A stretch of DNA of 9,904 nt, taken from Candidatus Thioglobus sp. GTDB taxonomy: Bacteria > Pseudomonadota > Gammaproteobacteria > PS1 > Pseudothioglobaceae. The position numbers and the translations under genes were made by a program. How positions within the stretch are numbered: the first letter of the stretch is position 1; every line of letters starts with the position of its first letter. The DNA lies in the NCBI GenBank assembly GCA_015163925.1, contig JAAOIF010000024.1, forward strand, positions 1-9,904, in the 5' to 3' direction. Under the pieces are notes generated by a model that was not told the DNA's origin, did no database searches, and saw only the letters and a list, made by a program, of their open reading frames with translations. Shown piece after piece: positions 1-6,562 of the stretch.

Positions 1-14
1 TAGTTAAAAAAACT

Positions 15-18
15 GGAG
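15..18 (+). promoter_or_regulatory. Ribosome binding site of dsrA
   Basis: GGAG lies 7 nt before the ATG at 26 and supports that start. Only 25 nt upstream of dsrA are in the window, so the main operon promoter cannot be located. Confidence 0.8.
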
Positions 19-25
19 AAATAAA

Positions 26-1330
26 ATGGCAAAAAAAATATACAATACCCCAAATCTTGATGAGTTAGAAAATGGCCCATGGCCTTCGTTTGTAACCGGT
101 CTGAAGCGCTTGGCGCAAGATGACCACGCCGGAGCTGATATGGTTCGTGATGTTTTAGCAACTTTAGAAACTTCGTATGTGACTAAAAAAGGCTACTGGA
201 AAGGCGGCACTGTTGGCGTTATTGGCTACGGCGGCGGCGTTATTCCTCGTTTTAACGAGCTGAAAGACGAAAACGGCGAATTCAAATTCAAAGAGGCTGG
301 CGAGTTCCATACTTTAAGAATTCAACCGCCGGCTGGCATGCATTACACCTCCAAATTATTAAGAGATTTATGCGATATTTTTGTTGATAATGGCGGTTCT
401 GGTTTGATTGCTTTTCACGGACAATCTGGCGATATTATGTTTCAGGGCGCAAATGAAAAAACCACGCAAACTATTTTTAACGAACTTAACGACTATGGTT
501 TTGACATGGGCGGCGCTGGTCCGGCGGTTCGGACTGGTATGAGTTGTGTCGGCGCGGCGCGTTGTGAAATGTCAAATACTAATGAGCAAGCGGCACTCAG
601 GACTTTGGTGAATGCGTTTTTGGATGATATGCACCGGCCGGCTTTGCCTTATAAATTTAAGTTTAAGGTTTCCGGCTGTGCAAATGATTGTATGAATTCC
701 ATTGAGCGTTCGGATTTGGCGACTATTGGCACTTGGAGAGATGATATTAAAATCAACCAAGACGCTTGGAAGGCAATGGTAGCCGACAAAGGAATGGATT
801 ATGTGGTTGATAATATTACCTCTCGCTGCCCGACTCAATGTATGAAAGTTGAGGCTGACACTTCACTTACTATTGATAATAAAAACTGCGTTAAATGTAT
901 GCACTGCTTGAATGCTACTTCGCCGCTGACGCATAATTATATTAAAGATGCAGCCGAAGGTGCGATTTTGGCAACCGGCGATGACAAAGGCGTTACTATA
1001 TGTATGGGCGGCAAACGCACCCTGAAAATCGGCGATTTGTTCGGCACTGTGGTTATTCCATTTATGAAGCTTGAGACCGCAGAGGACTACGAAAAAATCG
1101 AAGAATTTGCCGGCGAATGTATTGATTTCTTTGCTGAAAATGCCTTAGAACACGAGCGCACTGGTGAGATGATTGAGCGCATCGGCATTGTTAATTTTAT
1201 GGAAGGTGTGGGCTTGGAAGTTAATCCAAATATGGTTGATTCGCCGCGTTATATGTCTTATGTTCGCATGGACAAATGGGACGAGGAAGCGGTTAAGTGG
1301 TTTGAAAATAAAGCCGAAGCCAGCGCATAA
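26..1330 (+). CDS. dsrA: Reverse dissimilatory sulfite reductase, alpha subunit DsrA
   Basis: Alpha subunit of cytoplasmic siroheme sulfite reductase (434 aa), which with DsrB forms an alpha2-beta2 enzyme; in sulfur oxidizers it runs in reverse, oxidizing DsrC-bound sulfur to sulfite. Visible signatures are the siroheme/[4Fe-4S] motif pair C174-x5-C180 and C218-x3-C222, and a ferredoxin insertion with C268, C272 and then C288-x2-C291-x2-C294 followed by the LNATSPL stretch, matching the 'CMHC' ferredoxin domain typical of DsrA. Length agrees with the family (a little over 400 aa). GGAG precedes the ATG by 7 nt. It is the first dsr gene in view and is followed after 70 nt by dsrB. The oxidative (rDsr) assignment rests on the dsrEFH and dsrL neighbours; the protein family itself is certain. 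No missing key residues were noticed. Confidence 0.97.
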   Translation: MAKKIYNTPNLDELENGPWPSFVTGLKRLAQDDHAGADMVRDVLATLETSYVTKKGYWKGGTVGVIGYGGGVIPRFNELKDENGEFKFKEAGEFHTLRIQPPAGMHYTSKLLRDLCDIFVDNGGSGLIAFHGQSGDIMFQGANEKTTQTIFNELNDYGFDMGGAGPAVRTGMSCVGAARCEMSNTNEQAALRTLVNAFLDDMHRPALPYKFKFKVSGCANDCMNSIERSDLATIGTWRDDIKINQDAWKAMVADKGMDYVVDNITSRCPTQCMKVEADTSLTIDNKNCVKCMHCLNATSPLTHNYIKDAAEGAILATGDDKGVTICMGGKRTLKIGDLFGTVVIPFMKLETAEDYEKIEEFAGECIDFFAENALEHERTGEMIERIGIVNFMEGVGLEVNPNMVDSPRYMSYVRMDKWDEEAVKWFENKAEASA

Positions 1331-1335
1331 ATTTA

Positions 1336-1350
1336 TACATATTATATGTA
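1336..1350 (+). repeat. Weak AT-rich hairpin after dsrA
   Basis: TACATA (1336-1341) and TATGTA (1345-1350) are exact inverted repeats around a 3-nt loop. All but two pairs are A-T, so the hairpin is weak. It has no T-run and is not a convincing terminator. It may only reflect AT-rich spacer sequence. Confidence 0.3.
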
Positions 1351-1358
1351 ATATTAAT

Positions 1359-1377
1359 TAGGGCGAAATTCGTCCTA
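1359..1377 (+). repeat. Palindromic hairpin in the dsrA-dsrB spacer
   Basis: Bases 1359-1366 (TAGGGCGA) pair with 1370-1377 (TCGTCCTA) around a 3-nt AAT loop: 8 bp with one G-T wobble. There is no T-run after it, so it is not a standard terminator. It could be an mRNA processing or stabilizing stem between the two cistrons, or one copy of a dispersed short palindromic repeat of the 'TAGGGCGAA...TTCGCCCTA' kind seen in many bacterial intergenic regions. Which of these applies cannot be decided from one copy. Confidence 0.6.
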
Positions 1378-1388
1378 CCAAAACTATT

Positions 1389-1393
1389 AGGAG
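1389..1393 (+). promoter_or_regulatory. Ribosome binding site of dsrB
   Basis: AGGAG lies 7 nt before the ATG at 1401 and fixes the dsrB start. Confidence 0.85.
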
Positions 1394-1400
1394 AAAAATT

Positions 1401-2474
1401 ATGGCTGAAGCACCCAGAATGCCCATAGAATCAGGCTGTCCTGACCCCATTCAATATATGCACCCGACCATGCGCCGCAATTATGGGCAATGGGCTTATC
1501 ACGACCGTCCGCGTCCGGGTGTTTTGAAGCATACCTCCAAGCACAATGAGGCGATTTGGACTGTTCGCGCCGGCACTCAGCGGCAAATGGATGTCCATAC
1601 TATTAAGCAATTATGCGATATTGCTGATGAATTTGGTGATGGTTTTATGCGTTTTACCATTCGTTCAAATATTGAATTTATGGTTGATACTGAGGCGAAA
1701 GTTGAGCCATTGATTAAAGCCTTGACGGATGCTGGTTTTCCGGTGGGCGGCACTGGGCCTACTGTTTCGATGATTTCCCACACTCAGGGCTGGCTCCATT
1801 GCGATATTCCCGGCACTGACGCATCCGGCGTGGTGAAATCGCTGATGGATGATTTGCACGGGGAATTTATCAAAGAGGAAATGCCTAACCGTGTGCATAT
1901 GACTACTTCCTGCTGCCAGATTAACTGCGGTGGCCACGGCGATATTGCCATAAATATTCAGCACACTAAGCCACCTAAAATCAACCATGATTTAGTGGCA
2001 AATGTTTGTGAACGCCCGACTGTGGTTGCCCGTTGTCCGGTGGCAGCAATTCGTCCGGCGATGGTGAATGGCAAGCCGACCCTTGAGATTGATGAGAAAA
2101 AATGTATGTGTTGTGGCGCTTGTTTTCCGCCTTGTCCGCCGATGCAAATCAACGATCCGGAGCATTCTAAGCTGGCGATTTGGATTGGTGGCAAGCACTC
2201 AAACGCCCGCAGCAAGCCTTCTTTTCAGAAATTAGTAGCAGCCGGCTTGCCGAATAATCCGCCCAGATGGCCTGAGGTCGGAGCTGTGGTGAAGAAAATT
2301 TTAGCCGTTTACAAAGACGATGCCCGCGATTGGGAAAGAGTTGGCGAATGGGTTGAACGCATTGGCTGGCCAGCATTTTTTGATAAAACCGGCTTGCCAT
2401 TTACTAAATTCCACATTTCCGATTGGAAAGGCACTCGCCATCAGCTCAATTCCAGCGCCTATATTCGCCTCTAA
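1401..2474 (+). CDS. dsrB: Reverse dissimilatory sulfite reductase, beta subunit DsrB
   Basis: Beta subunit of siroheme sulfite reductase (357 aa), partner of DsrA. The HCDIPGTDASGVVK block (C134) and the CCQINCGGHGDIAI block (C171, C172, C176) are the DsrB siroheme/[4Fe-4S] ligands. A ferredoxin domain follows, with C212 and then C235-x2-C238-x2-C241-x3-C245-P. Family work places the catalytic siroheme-[4Fe-4S] centre on these beta cysteines. The stop is only 10 nt before the dsrE start, with no dsrD between them; dsrD is typical of sulfate reducers, so this junction favours the oxidative enzyme. The start is supported by AGGAG at 1389. All expected ligands are present. Confidence 0.97.
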   Translation: MAEAPRMPIESGCPDPIQYMHPTMRRNYGQWAYHDRPRPGVLKHTSKHNEAIWTVRAGTQRQMDVHTIKQLCDIADEFGDGFMRFTIRSNIEFMVDTEAKVEPLIKALTDAGFPVGGTGPTVSMISHTQGWLHCDIPGTDASGVVKSLMDDLHGEFIKEEMPNRVHMTTSCCQINCGGHGDIAINIQHTKPPKINHDLVANVCERPTVVARCPVAAIRPAMVNGKPTLEIDEKKCMCCGACFPPCPPMQINDPEHSKLAIWIGGKHSNARSKPSFQKLVAAGLPNNPPRWPEVGAVVKKILAVYKDDARDWERVGEWVERIGWPAFFDKTGLPFTKFHISDWKGTRHQLNSSAYIRL

Positions 2475-2484
2475 AAGATAGATT

Positions 2485-2886
2485 ATGAAAATTGCTATCC
2501 AAATTAACGAAGGTCCGTATCAGCATCAAGCCTCCGACAGCGCTTATCAGTTTGCTAAAGCGGCGATTGCTAAGGGGCATGAGATTTTTCGGGTATTTTT
2601 CTATCATGACGGAGTGAATAATGCCTCGGCTTTTACCGTTCCGCCGCAGGACGACCGCAATGTTATTAATCAATGGGCTGAGTTAGGTATTAAAAACGCT
2701 GATGGTGAGCCTGAATTAGTAATTTGCATAGCAGCGGCACTGCGGCGTGGAATGTTGGATGAATCTGAGGCTGGAAAAAACGGCATTACAGGTAATAATA
2801 TTAATCCAGCGTTTCGCATTTCAGGCCTCGGGCAACTCATTGAAGCCGGCATTCAAGCAGAACGATTAGTGGTTTTCGGAGACTAA
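2485..2886 (+). CDS. dsrE: Sulfurtransferase subunit DsrE
   Basis: DsrE/TusD-type subunit (133 aa) of the cytoplasmic DsrE2F2H2 hexamer, which passes sulfane sulfur toward DsrC. The only cysteine is Cys81, in the context CIAAALRRGM, matching the catalytic cysteine position of DsrE and TusD (the equivalent residue is Cys78 in the studied homologues). The N-terminal MKIAIQINEGPY strand and the closing AERLVVFGD stretch are typical of the DsrE fold. The ribosome binding site is weak (AGATAG region), so translation may depend on coupling to dsrB 10 nt upstream. It is followed 1 nt later by dsrF. Because Cys81 is kept, it is expected to be an active sulfur carrier rather than a structural paralogue. 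Confidence 0.95.
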   Translation: MKIAIQINEGPYQHQASDSAYQFAKAAIAKGHEIFRVFFYHDGVNNASAFTVPPQDDRNVINQWAELGIKNADGEPELVICIAAALRRGMLDESEAGKNGITGNNINPAFRISGLGQLIEAGIQAERLVVFGD

Positions 2887-2887
2887 A

Positions 2888-3292
2888 ATGGCAACTAAGA
2901 AATTTATGTATCTCAATCGCAAAGCCCCTTACGGCACGGTTTATGCGCTTGAATCTTTGGAAGTGGTTTTGATTGCTGCCGCTTTTGAACAAGATGTGTC
3001 TTTGGCATTTATTGATGATGGCGTTTATCAAATTATTGCCGGGCAAAATACTGATGGAATTGGTATGAAAAACTTCTCCAAAACCTATAATGCACTGGGC
3101 GATTATGACATTAATAAGTTGTATGTTTCAGAGCAATCCTTGAGCGAAAGAGGCCTCAGCGAAGCCGATATTATGCCTATTGTGTATGAGGATGAGGACG
3201 ATGACTGGGCTGAAAAGTCTTCAATTAAAATCGTCTCAAATGCCGAATTAACCAAAATTATGGCCGAGCAAGATGTTTGCTTGAGTTTTTAG
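2888..3292 (+). CDS. dsrF: Sulfurtransferase subunit DsrF
   Basis: DsrF/TusC-type subunit (134 aa) of the DsrEFH complex. The opening MATKKFMYLNRKAPYGT and the block ALESLEVVLIAAAFEQDVSLAFIDDGVYQI fit the family well. Its only cysteine is Cys131, four residues from the C-terminus (CLSF), outside the position used as an active site in DsrE, so a structural role in the hexamer is likelier than sulfur transfer; this is inference. An acidic run (EDEDDD, about residues 101-106) sits before the last strand. GGAG at 2878, inside the end of dsrE, lies 6 nt before the ATG, and the gene gap is 1 nt, which suggests translational coupling. Confidence 0.94.
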   Translation: MATKKFMYLNRKAPYGTVYALESLEVVLIAAAFEQDVSLAFIDDGVYQIIAGQNTDGIGMKNFSKTYNALGDYDINKLYVSEQSLSERGLSEADIMPIVYEDEDDDWAEKSSIKIVSNAELTKIMAEQDVCLSF

Positions 3293-3301
3293 GGAAAAAT
3301 T

Positions 3302-3598
3302 ATGTTGCATACGGTAAATAAATCATCTTTTGAGCGCAATTCTTTGCAGTCTTGTTTGGATATTATTGATGAAAAAAGTGTTATTTTATTGCTTGAAGAT
3401 GGGGTGATTTGTGCCGCTGATAATACTAAATCATCAATGCTGGCACAGCTTGCAGCCGATGGCAAAGTGTTTGCTCTCAAGGGCGATGTGGAGGCGAGAG
3501 GAATTTCTGCAAAGCTGGCTGAAAATATCCAATTAGTGGATTACAGCGGCTTTGTGGATTTAGTGGTTGAGCATGGAACGGCGGTTTCGTGGCTGTAG
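3302..3598 (+). CDS. dsrH: Sulfurtransferase subunit DsrH
   Basis: DsrH/TusB-type subunit (98 aa), third partner of the DsrEFH hexamer. It shows the family pattern of an N-terminal MLHTVNKSSF segment, a conserved cysteine (Cys18 in LQSCLDII, corresponding to the Cys near residue 20 reported as conserved in DsrH), the ILLLEDGVICAAD strand (with a second Cys37) and a C-terminal aromatic end (SWL). Length is normal for the family. It starts 9 nt after the dsrF stop behind an AGGGA ribosome binding site. It is the last of the three tightly packed sulfurtransferase genes before the more independent dsrC. Confidence 0.93.
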   Translation: MLHTVNKSSFERNSLQSCLDIIDEKSVILLLEDGVICAADNTKSSMLAQLAADGKVFALKGDVEARGISAKLAENIQLVDYSGFVDLVVEHGTAVSWL

Positions 3599-3633
3599 AA
3601 TTGTTGCAAAAAATGAAATTTTAACTTAAAAAA

Positions 3634-3640
3634 TAAGGAG
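3634..3640 (+). promoter_or_regulatory. Strong ribosome binding site of dsrC
   Basis: TAAGGAG ends 6 nt before the dsrC ATG at 3647. It is among the best Shine-Dalgarno matches in the window, in keeping with DsrC being an abundant substrate protein. The 48-nt spacer (3599-3646) is A/T-rich. A weak TTGTTG (3601) and TAACTT (3622) pair might be promoter-like, but the spacing is only 15 nt and I do not call it. Confidence 0.8.
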
Positions 3641-3646
3641 TAGAAA

Positions 3647-3970
3647 ATGGCTGATATATTAGGCGCAAATGTAGATGAGGAAGGTTTCTTGGTAGATTTG
3701 AGCGACTGGACCAAAGAGATTGCTGTGGAAATGGCAAAACATGACGATATTGAATTATCAGACGAGCATTGGGATGTGATTAACTTTTTGCGTGGCTATT
3801 TTGAAGAGTACCAAATCGCACCAGCAGTGCGGGTTTTGACCAAAGCAATTGGCAAACAATTCGGCAAAGAAAAAGGCAATTCAAAGTATTTATATTCTTT
3901 GTTTCCTTACGGTCCGGGCAAGCAAGGTTGTCGTTTTGCAGGATTACCAAAGCCAACTGGTTGCATCTAA
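3647..3970 (+). CDS. dsrC: Sulfur carrier protein DsrC
   Basis: Small cytoplasmic sulfur carrier (107 aa) of the DsrC/TusE family. It receives sulfur from DsrEFH, presents it to DsrAB, and its resulting thiol/disulfide or trisulfide state is handled by DsrMK. The flexible C-terminal arm is complete: Cys95 in GKQGCRFAG and the penultimate Cys106 in PKPTGCI, 11 residues apart as in functional DsrC. Both cysteines are needed for the Dsr cycle, which separates this from TusE-like paralogues carrying only the last one. The helical core with ELSDEHWDVINFLRGYF is typical. It is preceded by a strong TAAGGAG and followed at once by an intrinsic terminator, so it probably ends a transcript. Confidence 0.98.
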   Translation: MADILGANVDEEGFLVDLSDWTKEIAVEMAKHDDIELSDEHWDVINFLRGYFEEYQIAPAVRVLTKAIGKQFGKEKGNSKYLYSLFPYGPGKQGCRFAGLPKPTGCI

Positions 3971-3983
3971 ATTACTGTTAAAA

Positions 3984-4016
3984 AGCTGATATTTTTTTGG
4001 AATATCGGCTTTTTTT
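3984..4016 (+). terminator. Rho-independent terminator after dsrC
   Basis: AGCTGATATT (3984-3993) pairs with AATATCGGCT (4001-4010) as a 10-bp stem with one G-T wobble and a 7-nt loop, followed directly by six T. Three A before the stem could pair with the T-run and extend it. It starts 14 nt after the dsrC stop and points toward dsrM. Full or partial termination here would raise dsrABEFHC mRNA over dsrMKLJOP mRNA. Confidence 0.88.
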
Positions 4017-4092
4017 ATAGCTAATATGATGCCAAGCGTCTGTGCAAATTACAGATATTTTTACATAAAAAAACAGTGAGTTTGAGCCTAAT
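4017..4092 (+). other. Spacer between the dsrC terminator and dsrM
   Basis: This A/T-rich stretch is the main non-coding gap and would have to hold any promoter for dsrMKLJOP. TATGAT at 4025-4030 resembles a -10 box and TACATA at 4062-4067 is a poorer one; neither has a good -35 at normal spacing. CTGT (4040-4043) and ACAG (4051-4054) form a 4-bp inverted repeat. The dsrM start has only a weak Shine-Dalgarno. I can support no specific site. Confidence 0.35.
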
Positions 4093-4902
4093 ATGTATCC
4101 AGTAAGCATTATTTTTATTACTTTATTTTATATTTCATTATTGATATTTTTGGTTGGAATGACCAGAAAAATTGTTCAATATTGGCAAACCCCTGTGCCG
4201 CTGAAAATCCCCACTGCCCCTGCGCCGCTGACCCGTTCTGGCGTGGTTTTGCGGATGCTGCGGGAAGTTATATTGTTTGAGAGTTTGTTCAAAGCCAGCA
4301 AATGGACCTGGCTTTTCGGCTGGCTGTTTCACATCGGCTTGGCGTTAGTGCTGGTGCGGCATTTGCGTTATTTTTGGCCGGGCGATTTGCCGGAAATACT
4401 CTTACTAACTCAGCCTTTTAAATATGCCGCTTTTGCTTTTGTAATTGGCTTATTAGGGCTGTTAGGGCGGAGGATTTTTGTTGATAGAATCCGTTATATT
4501 TCAGCTCCAAGCGATTATTTAATGCTAATTATTTTGCTAATTATTGGCGTCAGCGGCGTGGTTATGACCTTCACCGACAACCATACTGATATTATTATGG
4601 TGAAGGAATTTGCCTCTGGCTTGCTGATTTTTGATTGGGTAAATTTGCCGACAGAAGTGCATTTTTTAGTGCATATTTTCTTGGCTTTTTTGATTTTGGC
4701 GATTTTCCCGATTTCCAAATTATTACATGTTCCCGGCGTGTTTTTTTCCCCGACCCGCAATCAGGTGGATGATTCACGCAAAAAACGCCACATTTCCGCT
4801 TGGGCGTTACAACAGGAACAACAGAATTCTGTGCATTTAGGCGAAGCCATCGGCACAGACGGAACTCTTGAAACCGCCGCCGAGCCACAAACCAAAGGAT
4901 AA
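4093..4902 (+). CDS. dsrM: DsrM, diheme cytochrome b membrane subunit of DsrMKJOP
   Basis: Integral membrane cytochrome b (269 aa) related to NarI and HdrE; it exchanges electrons with the quinone pool on behalf of DsrK. Five hydrophobic segments can be seen at about residues 5-23, 72-90, 110-128, 140-160 and 188-208. Candidate heme b ligands are His80 and His90 (10 apart) and His194 and His212 (18 apart), the same spacings as the four heme ligands of NarI. A hydrophilic C-terminal tail from about residue 220, rich in Gln, Glu and Thr, is presumably cytoplasmic. No strong ribosome binding site precedes the ATG. Its last codons contain the ribosome binding site of dsrK, which starts 4 nt after the stop. 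It is the first gene after the dsrC terminator. Confidence 0.95.
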   Translation: MYPVSIIFITLFYISLLIFLVGMTRKIVQYWQTPVPLKIPTAPAPLTRSGVVLRMLREVILFESLFKASKWTWLFGWLFHIGLALVLVRHLRYFWPGDLPEILLLTQPFKYAAFAFVIGLLGLLGRRIFVDRIRYISAPSDYLMLIILLIIGVSGVVMTFTDNHTDIIMVKEFASGLLIFDWVNLPTEVHFLVHIFLAFLILAIFPISKLLHVPGVFFSPTRNQVDDSRKKRHISAWALQQEQQNSVHLGEAIGTDGTLETAAEPQTKG

Positions 4903-4906
4903 TATT

Positions 4907-6553
4907 ATGGCTGACGATTTTGTAATAGAACCATTGCCGACTTACTTGGAAATTCCTGCGGTTAAGGCTGATGCGATGCGTGGCGCCGGGCCGTTTAAAT
5001 CTAATGCCGAATTTCAAAATCCGCTCGGTTTTCCGGGTGAGAAAGTTGATAATTGGCAGCAAGTGGCAATTGACAAAATGGGCGAGCTGAAATCTAAATA
5101 TCGCTCGGTGCAAGTGTTTTTAGACGCTTGCGTGAAATGCGGCGCTTGCACTGATAAATGCCATTATTTCTTAGGCTCATCCGACCCGAAAAATATGCCG
5201 GTGGCTCGCCAAGATTTATTCCGCAGCGTGTATCGGCGGCACTTCACTTTTGCTGGCAAATACTTTCCAAAACTGGTCGGCGCTAAAGAATTAGACGATG
5301 AAATGTTAGACGATTGGTATAATTATTTTCACCAATGCTCTCAGTGCCGGCGCTGCTCGGTTTTTTGTCCGTATGGAATTGACACGGCGGAGATTTCTAT
5401 GGCAGCCCGGGAAGTGATGGATTCGGTTGGAGTTGGGCAAAAATATTGCAATCAGATTTTGGGAAAAGCCATTACTATTGGAAATAATTTGGGTTTGCCG
5501 GAGCCGGCTTTGCGTGATACTTTGCTGGATTTGGAGGAAGAAATTGAGGAAGAAACCGGCGTGGCAGTGAAGTATCCGCTGGATGTGAAAGGTGCTGAAA
5601 TTTTGCTTATCACCCCTTCGGCTGACTTTTTTGCCGAGCCGCATATTGATGGTTTTATCGGCTATGGCAAGGTTTTTCATCAGGACGGTGTCAGCTGGAC
5701 GATGAGCTCGTATGCCTCTGAGGGCGCTAATTTTGGGATGTTTATTGGCTCATACGATGTTATGCGTAAGGCTGCTTTGCGGATTCGGAAGGCGGCATTA
5801 GACTTGGAAGTTTCAAGAGTAATGGTCGGTGAATGTGGGCATGCTTGGCGAGTGGCTTATAGTTTTTGGAACACTTTAACCGGCGTTGGAGCAGGGGCTG
5901 TGGCAAATGATGAGTTTGCTTTGAAGCTGCAAAATCAGTTGGATTCTCGCTATCCACAGCCGCAACATATTATTGAATATACCCATAATTTAATTCAGCA
6001 AGGCCGAATACAATTTGATAAATCGGCAAATGATGAACGAGTTGTAACTTTTCATGATTCCTGTAATGTCGCCCGAGCAAGCAATATGGGCGGTATTCCG
6101 AATGGGCAATTTATCCTGCCGCGTGAAGTGATTAAGGCGGTTTGTAATAATTATGTGGATATGCAGCGGGAAAGTATTATGGAATCAACATTTTGTTGTG
6201 GCGGCGGCGGCGGTTTGCTGACTGACGACTTGATGGAGGTTCGTATCAAGGGGGCGATGCCCAGAATGCAAGCGCTGAAGGCAGTGGAAAAATCCGATGC
6301 GGTCAATACTTTGGTGGCAATTTGTGCTATTTGTAAATCGCAATTTAGCAAGGTTTTGCCGAAATTTGATTTTGACCCATATATGATTGTCAGCGCCCAT
6401 CAGTTAGTCAGCGAGGCGATTATAATGGATAAGCCGCAAACTGATGAGACTGAAATTAAGACTGAAATTGAGACTGAAATTAAGACTGAAATTGAGACTG
6501 AAATTGAGACTGAAATTAATGATAAAACTGATGAAACTGTAAAAATAGACTAA
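4907..6553 (+). CDS. dsrK: DsrK, HdrD-like iron-sulfur subunit of DsrMKJOP
   Basis: Cytoplasmic iron-sulfur protein (548 aa) on the membrane subunit DsrM, related to the catalytic subunit HdrD of heterodisulfide reductase and thought to act on DsrC thiol/disulfide. Two [4Fe-4S] ferredoxin motifs: C75-x2-C78-x2-C81-x3-C85 and C144-x2-C147-x2-C150-x3-C154-P. The CCG-domain ligands for the special catalytic cluster are C386 (FHDSCN), C430-C431 (FCCGGGGG) and C473-x2-C476; Cys310 in GECGHAWR is also conserved-looking. The start at 4907 is chosen because AAAGGA (4894-4899) lies 7 nt upstream and MADDF reads well; an in-frame TTG at 4868 would lie inside dsrM. The last 40 or so residues are a tandem TEI[K/E] repeat beyond the conserved domain, which is unusual. 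Confidence 0.95.
   Translation: MADDFVIEPLPTYLEIPAVKADAMRGAGPFKSNAEFQNPLGFPGEKVDNWQQVAIDKMGELKSKYRSVQVFLDACVKCGACTDKCHYFLGSSDPKNMPVARQDLFRSVYRRHFTFAGKYFPKLVGAKELDDEMLDDWYNYFHQCSQCRRCSVFCPYGIDTAEISMAAREVMDSVGVGQKYCNQILGKAITIGNNLGLPEPALRDTLLDLEEEIEEETGVAVKYPLDVKGAEILLITPSADFFAEPHIDGFIGYGKVFHQDGVSWTMSSYASEGANFGMFIGSYDVMRKAALRIRKAALDLEVSRVMVGECGHAWRVAYSFWNTLTGVGAGAVANDEFALKLQNQLDSRYPQPQHIIEYTHNLIQQGRIQFDKSANDERVVTFHDSCNVARASNMGGIPNGQFILPREVIKAVCNNYVDMQRESIMESTFCCGGGGGLLTDDLMEVRIKGAMPRMQALKAVEKSDAVNTLVAICAICKSQFSKVLPKFDFDPYMIVSAHQLVSEAIIMDKPQTDETEIKTEIETEIKTEIETEIETEINDKTDETVKID
6449..6520 (+). repeat. 12-bp tandem repeat (6 units) in the 3' end of dsrK
   Basis: Six head-to-tail units of ACTGAAATTRAG occupy 6449-6520; the last ends AAT instead of RAG. 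They code for TEIK, TEIE, TEIK, TEIE, TEIE and TEIN (DsrK residues 515-538). Degenerate relatives flank them (ACTGATGAG just before; ACTGATGAAACT just after). The unit is a multiple of three, so copy number can change without a frameshift. Confidence 0.93.
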
Positions 6554-6557
6554 GGAG
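6552..6557 (+). promoter_or_regulatory. Ribosome binding site of dsrL
   Basis: AAGGAG overlaps the last two bases of the dsrK TAA stop and sits 5 nt before the ATG at 6563, fixing the dsrL start and suggesting translational coupling. Confidence 0.85.
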
Positions 6558-6562
6558 ATATT

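Noticed and set aside
26..2474. Reductive (sulfate-reducing) DsrAB
   Set aside because: dsrEFH and dsrL are linked and no dsrD follows dsrB, so the oxidative type is much more likely.
4868..4906. Upstream in-frame TTG start for dsrK giving 13 extra residues
   Set aside because: It lies inside dsrM and the added residues (KPPPSHKPKDNI) do not look like DsrK; the ATG at 4907 has AAAGGA at the right distance.
4595..5113. Antisense open frame of 172 codons across dsrM and dsrK
   Set aside because: It is a shadow of two well-recognised genes on the + strand; its product is rich in Arg, Ser and Lys with no family resemblance and no ribosome binding site noticed.
6449..6520. Tandem repeat as a possible CRISPR or iteron array
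   Set aside because: The units are directly adjacent without spacers, 12 bp long, in frame and translated as the end of DsrK.
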